Below are positions 17,815-26,389 of a DNA stretch of 64,000 nucleotides, piece after piece. The translations under genes were made by a program, and so were the position numbers. Source of the stretch: Paenibacillus castaneae (GTDB lineage Bacteria; Bacillota; Bacilli; Paenibacillales; Paenibacillaceae); NCBI RefSeq assembly GCF_002884445.1, contig NZ_KZ614144.1:1468202-1532201 (forward strand). Reading direction: 5' to 3'. The notes under the pieces were generated by a model that saw only the letters and a list, made by a program, of their open reading frames with translations, was not told where the DNA came from and did no database searches. The stretch's first letter is position 1, and each line of letters starts with the position of its first letter.

Positions 17815-18006
17815 ATGGATACAGCTCGCGCTAAAGAAATTTATGAATCAAAGCAGACGGTAGCTGTGAAGCTGGACGGCAATGGAGATAGCGTATGGAT
17901 TGAAAATGTTGATGAAGCCAATGGCATGGCGACGGTACAGGTTGGAGGAAATCCAACGAACACCCAAACGGTATCCTGTGATCGTCTAAAGGAAGAAAGC
18001 AAATAG
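17815..18006 (+). CDS. sspH: H-type small acid-soluble spore protein
   Basis: This 63-residue protein matches the SspH family: the N-terminal RAKEIYESKQTVAVKLDG, then VWIENVDEANGMATVQV, the middle signature, and a C-terminal region ending DRLKEESK. Such minor spore proteins are made in the forespore and are thought to coat or protect spore components. The start is ATG 17815, 8 bp after AGGAGGAGG; a GTG inside that ribosome binding site can be excluded. A strong terminator follows 12 bp after the stop. Forespore sigma factor control is expected from the family but no promoter was identified. Confidence 0.88.
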   Translation: MDTARAKEIYESKQTVAVKLDGNGDSVWIENVDEANGMATVQVGGNPTNTQTVSCDRLKEESK

Positions 18007-18017
18007 ATGCATGAAGA

Positions 18018-18048
18018 AACCTGATAGCGAGTGGCTATCAGGTTTTTT
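18018..18048 (+). terminator. Terminator after sspH
   Basis: AAACCTGATAGC pairs with GCTATCAGGTTT across a 5-base loop and is followed by a six-T run. The A-rich other side may also serve the convergent gene at 18058. Confidence 0.92.
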
Positions 18049-18057
18049 CATTTGCAA

Positions 18058-18369
18058 TCATCCGCCAAAGGCTTCGCGGAAAGCAGAGCAGAGCTTCTCA
18101 CGATCAACCTTCCACAGCTCTGCTATTTCGGGACCGACATTCTCGTCCCACCAGTCTGCTTGAGCTTTACGATTGCTCTCATTTTCTATAACCCAAGTCA
18201 GGTTAAGGATGACTTTTTTGAAATAAATGGCTTCCGCTTGATCCATCATATCTTTGGAGATCCAGAGCTTCATTCGTTTCACTGTACGGTAAAGCTCGTT
18301 GCTGCAGGCTCTGCGGATTTTTCGCGCAGTCGGATAGCCGGCGTTATGTTTTTGCGAGTTAGTCTTCAC
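18058..18369 (-). CDS. Small conserved protein of unknown function
   Basis: This 103-residue basic-to-neutral protein begins with a charged, low-complexity stretch and has the end motif DWWDENVGPEIAELWKVDREK with SAFREAFGG. Similar proteins in Bacillus and Paenibacillus are often labelled dehydrogenase without basis; no cofactor motif is visible. The GTG start at 18369 is preceded by AGAGGAG. It converges on sspH across the shared hairpin and lies 75 bp after the cupredoxin gene in the same direction. Confidence 0.6.
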   Translation of the reverse strand: MKTNSQKHNAGYPTARKIRRACSNELYRTVKRMKLWISKDMMDQAEAIYFKKVILNLTWVIENESNRKAQADWWDENVGPEIAELWKVDREKLCSAFREAFGG

Positions 18370-18443
18370 GATAAACCGACTCCTCTCTATCCCATATGTA
18401 TGCGTTCGAGAAGGAGGAGGTCACTGAGATTATGGATACTCAG

Positions 18444-18890
18444 CTAGAGCACGACAATATAACCAACCATCGGTCCGCCATGTTTCATGTCTGTATGGGT
18501 CAAGCATTGGATGGGATAGGTTCCTGCTTTGTCAGCGGTAAATCTCACAATGGTTACTTTACCCTTTAGAACTTCACCTTTGATCCCTAAGCCTTCAACG
18601 ACAAAAGGATGGCTGTTTCCATTGACGCCATTGATTTGAAGCTCAATGGACTCTCCTTTGTTCACAATAATGGTTCCCGGGTGCCAGAGATATACTTCAA
18701 TTTCTTTTCCATCGGCTGTTAGCGCTTTATGCTCGCCTGTAACAAGCTGAATGACACGAGCCTCCGCAGCTTGTCCGCTAACTGCTCGCGATTGATCCCA
18801 ACTTAAGTAAACGCCAGTAATAATAATTAATGCAGCCACGATTATAAATAACTGAATCTGTCTTTTGCTGACAACTAATACTTTGGACAT
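18444..18890 (-). CDS. Membrane-anchored cupredoxin
   Basis: This 148-residue protein has one N-terminal membrane helix (about residues 12-30) followed by a cupredoxin-like beta domain outside the membrane. Likely copper ligands are His in NSHPF (about residue 93) and Cys, His and Met in CLTHTDMKHGGPM near the C-terminus. Such single-domain proteins carry electrons or bind copper, resembling the CuA region of oxidases or NosZ, but the motif here is the mononuclear type. No oxidase genes are nearby, so the partner is unknown. Confidence 0.75.
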   Translation of the reverse strand: MSKVLVVSKRQIQLFIIVAALIIITGVYLSWDQSRAVSGQAAEARVIQLVTGEHKALTADGKEIEVYLWHPGTIIVNKGESIELQINGVNGNSHPFVVEGLGIKGEVLKGKVTIVRFTADKAGTYPIQCLTHTDMKHGGPMVGYIVVL

Positions 18891-19056
18891 GAAACGCTCA
18901 CCTCATCTTTTCGTATCATTTATAGCTAGTCTATGCATAGGCTTGTTTAAGCATGACTAAAGTGGAAGGCTGTCCGTCACGTATGTTAGAATAGCTTCAT
19001 CACATGTGAAATGAATCAAGTAGAGACATTATGAGGAAGGCGGAGTGAGAGCGGTT

Positions 19057-19665
19057 ATGGAATGGATTCATGAATTATTGAACAATGTTTTACAATGGGT
19101 TGAAAGCTTGGGCTATTTCGGTATATTAATTGGTTTATTAATTGAGGTTATTCCAAGTGAAGTTGTATTGGGGTTCGGCGGCTATCTAGTATGGAAGGGG
19201 GACATCTCGTTTTGGGGAGCGGTTCTATTCGGTACGCTCGGTGCAGTCGGACAGAACTGGATTCTATATGCAATCGGCAGATACGGCGGCCGTCCTATTG
19301 TCGAGAAATACGGCAAATACATTAAGATAAAAAAGAAACATGTTGATAAAGCCGAGACTTGGTTTAATAAATTTGGCGCAGGTATTGTGTTCACCGCCCG
19401 TTTCGTGCCGGTTATGAGACAGGTTATTTCGATTCCTGCTGGAATGGCGCGTATGAATTTTGGGCTATTTACCCTTCTTACAGCATTGGCATCACTTCCA
19501 TGGTCTATTTTATTTATTTATTTAGGCAAATCGCTCGGCGAGAATTGGGATCAAATTGATGAGAAAGCAGGTGCTTATGTACAACCTGCCATTCTAATCG
19601 CTATTGCGCTGCTTATCGTTTATGTCCTGTTTAAATTTGTACGTGCGCGTCGCAAATCGGTATAA
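19057..19665 (+). CDS. DedA family membrane protein
   Basis: About 202 residues with the DedA/SNARE-associated domain: IEVIPSEVVLGFGGYLV near residue 30, GAVGQNWILYAIGRYGG, FTARFVPVMRQVISIPAGM near residue 115 with the conserved acidic/arginine motif, and a C-terminal helix. DedA proteins help move lipids such as undecaprenyl phosphate or phosphatidylethanolamine across the membrane. ATG 19057 has GGAGTGAG upstream; a GTG at 19045 is also possible. Five or so helices are predicted. Confidence 0.85.
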   Translation: MEWIHELLNNVLQWVESLGYFGILIGLLIEVIPSEVVLGFGGYLVWKGDISFWGAVLFGTLGAVGQNWILYAIGRYGGRPIVEKYGKYIKIKKKHVDKAETWFNKFGAGIVFTARFVPVMRQVISIPAGMARMNFGLFTLLTALASLPWSILFIYLGKSLGENWDQIDEKAGAYVQPAILIAIALLIVYVLFKFVRARRKSV

Positions 19666-19713
19666 TGAAGTCATATAACATACTTATAACTATGAAACGA
19701 AAGAGGGATACAT

Positions 19714-20280
19714 ATGAGTAAAAGTGTAGCAGACAAGCTTGGCAAAGGAATCAGTCCACAGCAGTTTATTGATGGGATGACCAAAAATAAAGAGCAGTTT
19801 TTGGATTGGTCTGAGAAGTTTGTGTGGACTGATGAGGAAGACAAGGCATATTTCGAGTCGCTTAATAATCGCGATGATCTTCGTGTTCTCATTCTGATGG
19901 CAGATTGGTGCGGCGATGTTGTACGTAATATTCCAGTCGTATTTCGCGCGCTTGAGAACAGCGGAATTCAGGTTGAAGTTCTTATTTTAGAAGAGCACTT
20001 GGATACGATGGATCAGTTTTTGACTTTAGGCGGACGCTCGGTGCCCGTTGTCATTATTGCTGACACAGGCGGAGCCGTGCTTGGGCAATGGGGTCCTCGT
20101 CCGAGTCATGTACAGGAAGCGATGATTGCTTTCAAGAAAGAGAATCCAGACCGCGAAGCAGCTGATTATCAAGAGAACCTTGCTGTTACTCGTCAAGAGA
20201 TTGGTCGTCGTTACGGTGAAGGAACTGGCTATCAGTCGGTCATTGTGAAAGAGCTTCGCACCCTGTTGGAGTCGCTTTAA
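19714..20280 (+). CDS. Thioredoxin-like protein with a single active-site Cys
   Basis: This 188-residue protein has a thioredoxin fold: LRVLILMADWCGDVVRNIPV near residue 50-70 takes the place of the WCGPC active site and VPVVIIAD the cis-proline strand. Only the first cysteine of the CxxC pair is present, the second being valine. Many Bacillales thioredoxin-family proteins of this length carry the WCGD form. It could bind a thiol partner but not do ordinary dithiol reduction. It lies 49 bp after the DedA gene and 7 bp before the MBL hydrolase, likely in one transcript. Confidence 0.75.
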   Translation: MSKSVADKLGKGISPQQFIDGMTKNKEQFLDWSEKFVWTDEEDKAYFESLNNRDDLRVLILMADWCGDVVRNIPVVFRALENSGIQVEVLILEEHLDTMDQFLTLGGRSVPVVIIADTGGAVLGQWGPRPSHVQEAMIAFKKENPDREAADYQENLAVTRQEIGRRYGEGTGYQSVIVKELRTLLESL

Positions 20281-20287
20281 GACGCTT

Positions 20288-20953
20288 ATGGATACTAATA
20301 TGCGAGTTGAGACATTTACGCTAGGGCCAATACAGACGAATGCTTATTTAATTACAGTGAATGAACCAGCCGCTGCAGAAGATGGTTCCCCGCAAGAGCG
20401 GGCAATCGTCATTGATCCGGGGGTGAATCCGAAGAGGCTGCTTGAGCGTCTGAAAGGGGTAAAGGTGGAAGCCATATTACTGACACATGCTCACTTCGAT
20501 CATATGGGTGGTGTCGATGAGGTGCGCAAGGCAGCAAATTGCCCTGTATATATTCATGATTTGGAAGCGGACTGGCTTACCGATCCGCGTAAGAACGGTT
20601 CCATGCGCTGGCAGGACGTAACACCACCGCTTTCAACAGATGAAGCCGAATATGCGCTTGCCGAAGGACAAATACTGAATCTGCTTGGCCTAACCTTCCG
20701 AGTTATGCATACGCCGGGACATTCGCCTGGCAGTGTCAGCTTTTTATGTGGAAATCATTTGTTTTCGGGTGATGTGCTGTTCAAACTGTCGGTTGGGCGT
20801 ACGGATCTTCCTGGTGGACGAGAACGTGATTTATATGACTCTATCCGCTTGAAGCTGTATAAGCTAAGTCCAGAAGTTATTGTATATCCAGGACATGGCG
20901 GAAAAACGACGATCGGATATGAAATGGCGAACAATCCTTATACAGGAGCATGA
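20288..20953 (+). CDS. MBL-fold metallohydrolase (glyoxalase II-like)
   Basis: This 221-residue protein has the metallo-beta-lactamase metal motif THAHFDHMGG near residue 62, followed by HTPGHSPGSVSF near residue 140, GDVLFKLSVGRTDLPGG near residue 160 and a final YPGHGGKTTIGYE. This is the YqgX-like group, related to glyoxalase II thioester hydrolases. The start at ATG 20288 has little ribosome binding signal; ATG 20300 is the other choice. It overlaps no neighbour but is 7 bp after the thioredoxin-like gene. Confidence 0.85.
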   Translation: MDTNMRVETFTLGPIQTNAYLITVNEPAAAEDGSPQERAIVIDPGVNPKRLLERLKGVKVEAILLTHAHFDHMGGVDEVRKAANCPVYIHDLEADWLTDPRKNGSMRWQDVTPPLSTDEAEYALAEGQILNLLGLTFRVMHTPGHSPGSVSFLCGNHLFSGDVLFKLSVGRTDLPGGRERDLYDSIRLKLYKLSPEVIVYPGHGGKTTIGYEMANNPYTGA

Positions 20954-20975
20954 AGCAAGGAAAGGGGCATGACGT

Positions 20976-23237
20976 TTGACGGATTCTAAAGATCAGCATT
21001 TGACAGAGGAATTAGAAGAAAGCGGAGCCAAATCGAAGCTTACAACGGAACAGAAAGCAGCTGAAAGCGATCGTATCATCAAGGCTATCGCAGCTCAGCT
21101 GACTATTCCTATTACGAAAGTAAAGTCAGCGGTAGGACTGCTTGATGAAGGCAATACGATACCTTTCATAGCCCGTTACCGGAAGGAAATGACCGGAGAG
21201 CTTGACGAAAATGACTTAAGATCAATTGAAGAAAAGCTGCAATATATGCGAAATCTAGAAGATCGCAAGCGTGAGGTTATTCGTCTTATAGATGAGCAAG
21301 GAAAGCTGACGGATGAACTGCGGGAGAGTATAACGAAGTCTATCAAGCTGCAAGAGGTAGAAGATCTATATCGTCCTTACCGTCAAAAGCGCAAAACACG
21401 TGCCAGCGTAGCGAAGGAAAGAGGATTGGAGCCGCTTGCGGACTGGTTATGGTCGCAGCCTCGTCAAGGCGATCCTCTTATTGAAGCGTCTCGTTACGTT
21501 AATGAGACGAAGGGAGTTCAGTCAGCACAGGATGCCCTTCAGGGTGCAATGGACATTATCGCCGAGAACATAGCGGATGATGCTTCGATTCGAGCTTGGG
21601 TACGTAAATTCACGTTTGATCAAGCACTGCTAAAGACTGAAGCGAAGAACGCTGCTGAAGAAACGGTATACGAAATGTATTACAGCTATCAGGAGCCTGT
21701 GCGCAAGCTTCCGCCTCATCGCATACTGGCCATTAACCGGGCCGAGCGTGAGGACGTGCTGCGTGTATCCTTTGATTTGTCTTCGGAACGTATTCACGAA
21801 CATATGCAGAGGAAGCTGCTTAGGAACGGTACGGCTCAATCTATCCGCGATGTACTTGTTGCAGTAATCGAGGATTCATACAAGCGATTAATATCGCCTT
21901 CTATTGAACGCGAGGTAAGAGGTGAGCTGACGGAGAAGGCGGAGGAGCATGCGATTTCGATTTTCTCGGAAAATTTACGCAATTTATTGCTTCAGCCACC
22001 TGTTCGCGGCAATATCGTACTAGGCGTAGACCCCGCATTTCGTACTGGCTGCAAGCTAGCGGTTATTGACGATATTGGGAAACTGTTAGAAGTAGCAGTG
22101 TGCTATCCTACGGCACCAAACCATAAAGTAGCAGAAGCAGAGAAGCTTATTAATGGATTCATTGATAAGTACAAGGTTGAATTGATCGTAATCGGCAATG
22201 GCACAGCCTCTCGTGAGACAGAGCAGTTCATTGCAACGCTAATTGGCAAACGGAAAGCTGCAGCAGCAGCAAGCGGGCCTGATCTGAAATATATTATTGT
22301 CAATGAAGCTGGGGCTAGTGTTTATTCAGCATCTAAGCTCGCTCAGGAGGAATTTCCGGCTCTTGACGTAGCTGAGCGCAGCGCAGTCTCCATTGCGCGC
22401 AGACTGCAGGATCCGCTGGCTGAGCTCGTCAAAATTGAACCGAAGGCGATCGGTGTTGGGCAGTACCAGCATGACGTTAGCCAGAAGCGGCTCGACGAAA
22501 CACTTGGCGGCGTCGTTGAATCGGCGGTTAACCATGTTGGTGTTGATGTGAACACAGCGTCTGCTTCACTGCTTTCGTATGTGGCTGGCATCAATGGAAC
22601 AATTGCCAAAAACATCGTGAAATATCGGGACGAGAACGGACGTTTTGTGAAAAGGGCGCAATTGCAAAAGGTGCCGCGTCTTGGCGCTAAGTCCTATGAG
22701 CAATGTATCGGCTTCCTGCGAATACCGGAAGCGGTCAATCCGCTCGACAGTACGCCTATACATCCGGAATCCTATGATGTTGTTGATAAGCTGTTCAAGG
22801 AGCTGGGGCTTAAGCTTAATCAGCTGGGCTCTGAGGAACTGAAAGCGAAGCTGGCTCAGGTTAATGTTGAAAGCTTGGCTGAAGTGCTCGGCGTTGGCGT
22901 TCCAACGCTGCGAGACATTATTGACAGCTTGCTTAAACCGGGCCGCGATCCGCGCGAAGAGCTGCCGCCTCCGATATTCCATACGGATGTGCTGAACATC
23001 GAGGACTTGAAGCCAGGGATGGAGCTGCACGGGACAGTGCGCAACGTAATCGACTTTGGCGCATTTGTCGATATTGGCATTAAAAATGACGGACTCGTCC
23101 ACATTTCGCAATTAAGCGATAAATTCGTTAAGCGTCCAATGGACGTCGTATCGGTCGGAGATACAGTAACAGTGTGGGTACTTAGTGTAGACGAGAAAAA
23201 AGGCCGTGTAAGCTTAACCATGCGGAAGCCTGATTAA
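20976..23237 (+). CDS. tex: Tex family RNA-binding transcription accessory protein
   Basis: This 753-residue protein matches Tex: an N-terminal helical region with GNTIPFIARYRKEMTGELDE near residue 58, a YqgF-like RNase H fold with VDPAFRTGCKLAVID near residue 350, helix-hairpin-helix repeats with NTASASLLSYVAGI near residue 525, and a C-terminal S1 domain with VRNVIDFGAFVDIGI near residue 690. Tex binds RNA and affects transcription and tRNA-related processes. The start is TTG 20976 behind GGAAAGGGG. The N-terminal 25 residues are charged and non-conserved. A strong terminator follows. Confidence 0.93.
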   Translation: MTDSKDQHLTEELEESGAKSKLTTEQKAAESDRIIKAIAAQLTIPITKVKSAVGLLDEGNTIPFIARYRKEMTGELDENDLRSIEEKLQYMRNLEDRKREVIRLIDEQGKLTDELRESITKSIKLQEVEDLYRPYRQKRKTRASVAKERGLEPLADWLWSQPRQGDPLIEASRYVNETKGVQSAQDALQGAMDIIAENIADDASIRAWVRKFTFDQALLKTEAKNAAEETVYEMYYSYQEPVRKLPPHRILAINRAEREDVLRVSFDLSSERIHEHMQRKLLRNGTAQSIRDVLVAVIEDSYKRLISPSIEREVRGELTEKAEEHAISIFSENLRNLLLQPPVRGNIVLGVDPAFRTGCKLAVIDDIGKLLEVAVCYPTAPNHKVAEAEKLINGFIDKYKVELIVIGNGTASRETEQFIATLIGKRKAAAAASGPDLKYIIVNEAGASVYSASKLAQEEFPALDVAERSAVSIARRLQDPLAELVKIEPKAIGVGQYQHDVSQKRLDETLGGVVESAVNHVGVDVNTASASLLSYVAGINGTIAKNIVKYRDENGRFVKRAQLQKVPRLGAKSYEQCIGFLRIPEAVNPLDSTPIHPESYDVVDKLFKELGLKLNQLGSEELKAKLAQVNVESLAEVLGVGVPTLRDIIDSLLKPGRDPREELPPPIFHTDVLNIEDLKPGMELHGTVRNVIDFGAFVDIGIKNDGLVHISQLSDKFVKRPMDVVSVGDTVTVWVLSVDEKKGRVSLTMRKPD

Positions 23238-23305
23238 TTCATGGTGTGTGGTTTGCAGTCCGCTGTGGGAGCATTGTACGCGGCTAAATAGGCTATTTTA
23301 TCGGA

Positions 23306-23338
23306 AGGCTTGCCTGAAACTTCAGGCAAGCCTTTTTG
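23306..23338 (+). terminator. Terminator after tex
   Basis: AGGCTTGCCTGAA pairs with TTCAGGCAAGCCT, followed by five T. Confidence 0.92.
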
Positions 23339-23400
23339 TGCTTATATAGAACATATCCATTATTCCGATCAAATGGATATAGTTTATTAAAGTAAGTAAA

Positions 23401-23455
23401 TTGACAAAAGTAACGACACGTTTTATACTGTGTAAATAATTGATACAGTTACTGT
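23401..23455 (+). promoter_or_regulatory. Sigma-A promoter of the nitroreductase gene, with palindrome
   Basis: A near-consensus promoter is present: TTGACA at 23401-23406, 17 bp, then TATACT at 23424-23429. Just downstream ACAGTTACTGT (23445-23455) is a perfect palindrome overlapping the likely early transcribed region, and ACTGT/ACAGT half sites flank the start. A repressor site is possible. Confidence 0.7.
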
Positions 23456-23544
23456 TCATCGTTTCGTTTATTCGCTATTTCTGTTCATTGTGTTCTCAGG
23501 AGCAGATAGATCAAATATTAAACAATTATTAGGAGGAAATGGAT

Positions 23545-24216
23545 ATGACAACAACACAAATTGATTCAACGATACACAATCAAACTAATCATAATGAGGT
23601 CACTTTCGACAAAGTGCTGAATAGCCGCCGATCTGTTCGTAAATACGATAGCAGCGTTGCTATTTCCGAAGAGGAAATTCGTGAAATATTGGAGACCGCT
23701 ACAAAAGCGCCGTCTTCTTCCAATATGCAGCCTTGGCGTTTTCTGGTTGTAACTGATCCGGAATTGAAGCAGAAGCTGCTTCCAATTGCCTTCAATCAAC
23801 AGCAGGTAGCTGAAGCTTCGGCAATTATTATAATTCTTGGCGATTTGGAGATGTACAGCTTGTCCGATAAAATTTATGGCGCATCTGTTGAAGCGGGTTA
23901 TATGACAGAGGAAGTTGCTGCAAACTTTATTGCGAATTCGACGAAAATGTACTCCACGCTGCCAGCTGAAAGGCTGAAGGAAATCGTTGTATTTGACACC
24001 GGACTCGTAGCGATGCAGCTTATGCTGGCTGCGCGCGCTAAAGGCTATGATACGGTTCCTATGGGCGGCTACAATCGCGATCAGGTGAAAGAGCTGTTCA
24101 ATATTTCGGATCGTTATTTGCCAACTTTGATGCTTCCAATTGGCAAAGCAGCGGCAGTGGGACATCCAACCACACGTTTGCCTATAGATAATATTGCTTT
24201 TTTTAACAAACTATAA
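23545..24216 (+). CDS. Nitroreductase family protein
   Basis: This 223-residue FMN enzyme has the family signature NSRRSVRKYDSS near residue 27, with TKAPSSSNMQPWRFLVV near residue 53 and a late GGYNRDQVKELFN. Members reduce nitro, quinone or enone compounds with NAD(P)H. I use ATG 23545, 8 bp after AGGAGG; an ATG at 23539 is too close. It is monocistronic between a strong promoter and a terminator. The natural substrate is unknown. Confidence 0.88.
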   Translation: MTTTQIDSTIHNQTNHNEVTFDKVLNSRRSVRKYDSSVAISEEEIREILETATKAPSSSNMQPWRFLVVTDPELKQKLLPIAFNQQQVAEASAIIIILGDLEMYSLSDKIYGASVEAGYMTEEVAANFIANSTKMYSTLPAERLKEIVVFDTGLVAMQLMLAARAKGYDTVPMGGYNRDQVKELFNISDRYLPTLMLPIGKAAAVGHPTTRLPIDNIAFFNKL

Positions 24217-24231
24217 GCTTGAATAATGACT

Positions 24232-24271
24232 AAAAAACCAGCCAAATCCTTTAGAGGAGGCTGGTTTTTTC
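24232..24271 (+). terminator. Terminator after the nitroreductase
   Basis: AAAAAACCAGCC pairs with GGCTGGTTTTTT around a 15-base loop. Confidence 0.9.
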
Positions 24272-24581
24272 TTTATAAGGAAGTATAAGTATTGTATACT
24301 CGGCTTATATTTCGTCATTAACCGTCTAAGAAGGGCGACAGCTGCTACACATAGAATAACTATTGAAACTCAGTACCGTTACCTGATTCACCAGGACTTA
24401 GCTTGCTTCGGTAAAAAAACCAGCAGTCATTCAGCAATTTTACTTGTCGGCGGTCTTTCTTATAAAATGCGTGCATCAGTTGGTTGCAAAGCCACTGCGG
24501 CATACGCATCGCCCTCCTCCCATGCCAAACTTGTTGTAATATTAAAGTATGGGGAAGGGCGTATGTCCGTGCAGGTCCTAT
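24272..24581. other. Intergenic region with an imperfect inverted repeat
   Basis: No gene is supported. CATACG plus GCCCT and CCCAT near 24500-24525 pair with ATGGGG, AGGGC and CGTATG near 24547-24565. It follows the minus-strand gene end at 24582 but has no T run. Confidence 0.35.
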
Positions 24582-24944
24582 CTAATTGCTTTGTTCTTCC
24601 TCGTATTCCTCATACCACTGCTCGAGCTGCGCTTGGAGCGCGCGGATTTCTGTAAGCAGCGAGATAAGCGGATATGATTTTTCTTGAATACCGGCGAAAT
24701 CCTGTTCAAGGCGATTGATATAGTCCAGTCCGGAAATGATTGAAATGGATGTTTCATGCAGCTCTACGTCATTGCATTCCGCAACAGCGTAAGGCAAGCT
24801 TGGTACATGCTCAGCGGTCAATTTATCGATTTCTTTATGAAGTCTAAGATTAAGTGCGCTTAACTGATAAGCGTGTGAAGCTGGCATTTCAACGAAAAAA
24901 ATGTTGTCATTTTGTTTGAATAAGACATAGCGCATAGTTGCCAT
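24582..24944 (-). CDS. Hypothetical protein, helical
   Basis: This 120-residue protein is not recognised. It starts with a beta-rich stretch, MRYVLFKQNDNIFFVEMP, and is then mostly helical, with a strongly acidic C-terminus ending EQWYEEYEEEQSN. It has no membrane helix or cysteine pair. The start may be the first ATG (24944) or the ATG four codons later; GAGGGGAG lies about 13 bp before the first. It is divergent from sprT. Confidence 0.5.
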   Translation of the reverse strand: MATMRYVLFKQNDNIFFVEMPASHAYQLSALNLRLHKEIDKLTAEHVPSLPYAVAECNDVELHETSISIISGLDYINRLEQDFAGIQEKSYPLISLLTEIRALQAQLEQWYEEYEEEQSN

Positions 24945-25076
24945 AGTCGGTTTTAATCTCCCCTCGGTATGTAAGTGTGCATTATTTACATTTCTGTTCT
25001 GCTCATTTTATAATTCCTACTTGACAGTGTAGCGTATGACAGCTTTAAAATTCAAGTAGCTGGGGGATAATAATCG

Positions 25077-25550
25077 ATGGAGAACGAAGCGTTGCAGCAA
25101 TGGGTTGAACAGATTTCACTGCGCTATTTTAATCGTCCGTTTGTACATGAAGCGACATTTAACAGCCGCTTGAAAGCAACGGGAGGGCGTTATTTTACTT
25201 CCTCACATAATATAGAAATTAGTCCGCATCAGCTACAAGCATTTGGCCCTGATGAAACGGAAAAGATTATTAAGCACGAGCTGTGTCATTATCATTTGCA
25301 CATCTTGAAACGGGGATATAAACATCGAGATGCTGATTTCAAAAATTTATTGGCGCAGGTTGGCGGATCGCGCTATTGTCAGTCGCTCCCAAGCCGAGTC
25401 GAGCGGAAGACATTGCCTTTTCGATATAAGCTCATATGTACGAAATGCGGCATGGAGTATTTGCGGAAGCGCAAGCTTGATCCCGCCAAATATGCATGCG
25501 GCAAATGTCGCGGGAAATTAAATTTAATTTTTCTTGACAGAAAAGTTTAA
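25077..25550 (+). CDS. SprT-like zinc metalloprotease domain protein
   Basis: This 157-residue protein has the SprT zinc protease motif IIKHELCHYHLHI (HExxH) near residue 63, an upstream RLKATGGRY region, and a C-terminal zinc ribbon with CTKCG and CGKC. The family (YdcK/SprT) is widespread in Bacillales; its substrates in bacteria are unknown, while the eukaryotic relative Spartan degrades DNA-crosslinked proteins. The ATG at 25077 is preceded by GGGGGATAA. A tRNA promoter overlaps the end of the gene. Confidence 0.85.
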   Translation: MENEALQQWVEQISLRYFNRPFVHEATFNSRLKATGGRYFTSSHNIEISPHQLQAFGPDETEKIIKHELCHYHLHILKRGYKHRDADFKNLLAQVGGSRYCQSLPSRVERKTLPFRYKLICTKCGMEYLRKRKLDPAKYACGKCRGKLNLIFLDRKV

Positions 25551-25562
25551 CCATGATACATT
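25534..25562 (+). promoter_or_regulatory. Promoter of the first tRNA block
   Basis: TTGACA at 25534-25539, a 17-bp spacer, then TACATT at 25557-25562, 22 bp before tRNA-Asn. The -35 lies inside the last codons of the SprT-like gene. Confidence 0.75.
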
Positions 25563-25583
25563 ATTAAAAGTCACTTTTACTTT

Positions 25584-25659
25584 TCCCTGATAGCTCAGTT
25601 GGTAGAGCACTCGACTGTTAATCGAGTTGTCACAGGTTCGAGTCCTGTTCGGGGAGCCA
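25584..25659 (+). tRNA. tRNA-Asn (GTT)
   Basis: Acceptor TCCCTGA pairs with TCGGGGA with one G-T pair; the D loop is AGCTCAGTTGGTAGAGC, the anticodon stem-loop has GTT, and the T arm is GGTTCGAGTCC. CCA is encoded. Confidence 0.96.
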
Positions 25660-25664
25660 GATTT

Positions 25665-25755
25665 GGAGAGATACCCAAGTGGCTCAAGGGGACCCTCTGC
25701 TAAGGGGTTAGACTGCGTAAGTGGTGCGAGGGTTCGAATCCCTCTCTCTCCGCCA
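25665..25755 (+). tRNA. tRNA-Ser (GCT)
   Basis: A 91-base class II tRNA with a long variable arm. Acceptor GGAGAGA pairs with TCTCTCC, the anticodon is GCT, and CCA is encoded. Confidence 0.96.
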
Positions 25756-25862
25756 CATTTTTTCTCACAAGTGTTTGCGACGGGAAGACCGTTCACCGGT
25801 CTTTTTTATTTGTCACAATGGGTCGCAGCCAGTCGTGAAATTCCATGTAATCAAATGTATAA

Positions 25863-25937
25863 GGCCCGTTGGTCAAGTGGTTAAGACACCTCCCTTTCAC
25901 GGAGGTAACAGGGGTTCGAGTCCCCTACGGGTCACCA
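25863..25937 (+). tRNA. tRNA-Glu (TTC), copy 1
   Basis: Acceptor GGCCCGT pairs with ACGGGTC; the anticodon is TTC in the CTCCC stem, and CCA is encoded. The gene is identical to the copy at 26816-26890. Confidence 0.96.
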
Positions 25938-25994
25938 ATTTCTCGAATTGAAAATGGAAACAGCTCTCTAGAGCCTACATTTCAGTCACAGTGA

Positions 25995-26070
25995 GAGCCA
26001 TTAGCTCAGTTGGTAGAGCACCTGACTTTTAATCAGGGTGTCGAAGGTTCGAGTCCTTCATGGCTCACCA
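25995..26070 (+). tRNA. tRNA-Lys (TTT), copy 1
   Basis: Acceptor GAGCCAT pairs with ATGGCTC, the anticodon is TTT in CTGACTTTTAATCAG, and CCA is encoded. Identical to the copy at 26937-27012. Confidence 0.96.
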
Positions 26071-26126
26071 TTTGCTTGCTTTTAGAGTAGCGGATGAGAG
26101 TGAAGGAAAGCTCCAATTATAAATGT

Positions 26127-26211
26127 GCGGTAGTGGTGGAACGGCAGACACGCTATCTTGAGGGGGTAGTGTCCAATGGACGTGCAGGTTCAAATCCTGT
26201 CTACCGCACCA
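26127..26211 (+). tRNA. tRNA-Leu (GAG), copy 1
   Basis: An 85-base class II tRNA. Acceptor GCGGTAG pairs with CTACCGC, the anticodon loop TTGAGGG gives GAG, and CCA is encoded. Identical to the copy at 27067-27151. Confidence 0.95.
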
Positions 26212-26284
26212 TATTTTACTTTTGCCCATGTCTATAGGTGAATTTAGAAGGTGTCACATGTTAACACTTTTCTGATATATGATG

Positions 26285-26327
26285 CCACTTTATATTCAGA
26301 TCATAAATCTGATTAGAGAGTGGTTTT
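26285..26327 (+). terminator. Terminator after the first tRNA block
   Basis: CCACTTTATATTCAGAT pairs with AATCTGA, AGAGTGG around CATA, and a six-T run follows. Confidence 0.85.
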
Positions 26328-26389
26328 TTCGTTCCAGGGCACCATAAACAGTCAGACAGATGCATCATAAGAGAAGAGGAGCTGTATAC

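Noticed and set aside
18031..18447. A 138-codon plus-strand frame.
   Set aside because: It lies opposite the conserved gene at 18058-18369, which has a good ribosome binding site.
23566..24165. A 199-codon frame on the minus strand.
   Set aside because: Antisense to the nitroreductase.
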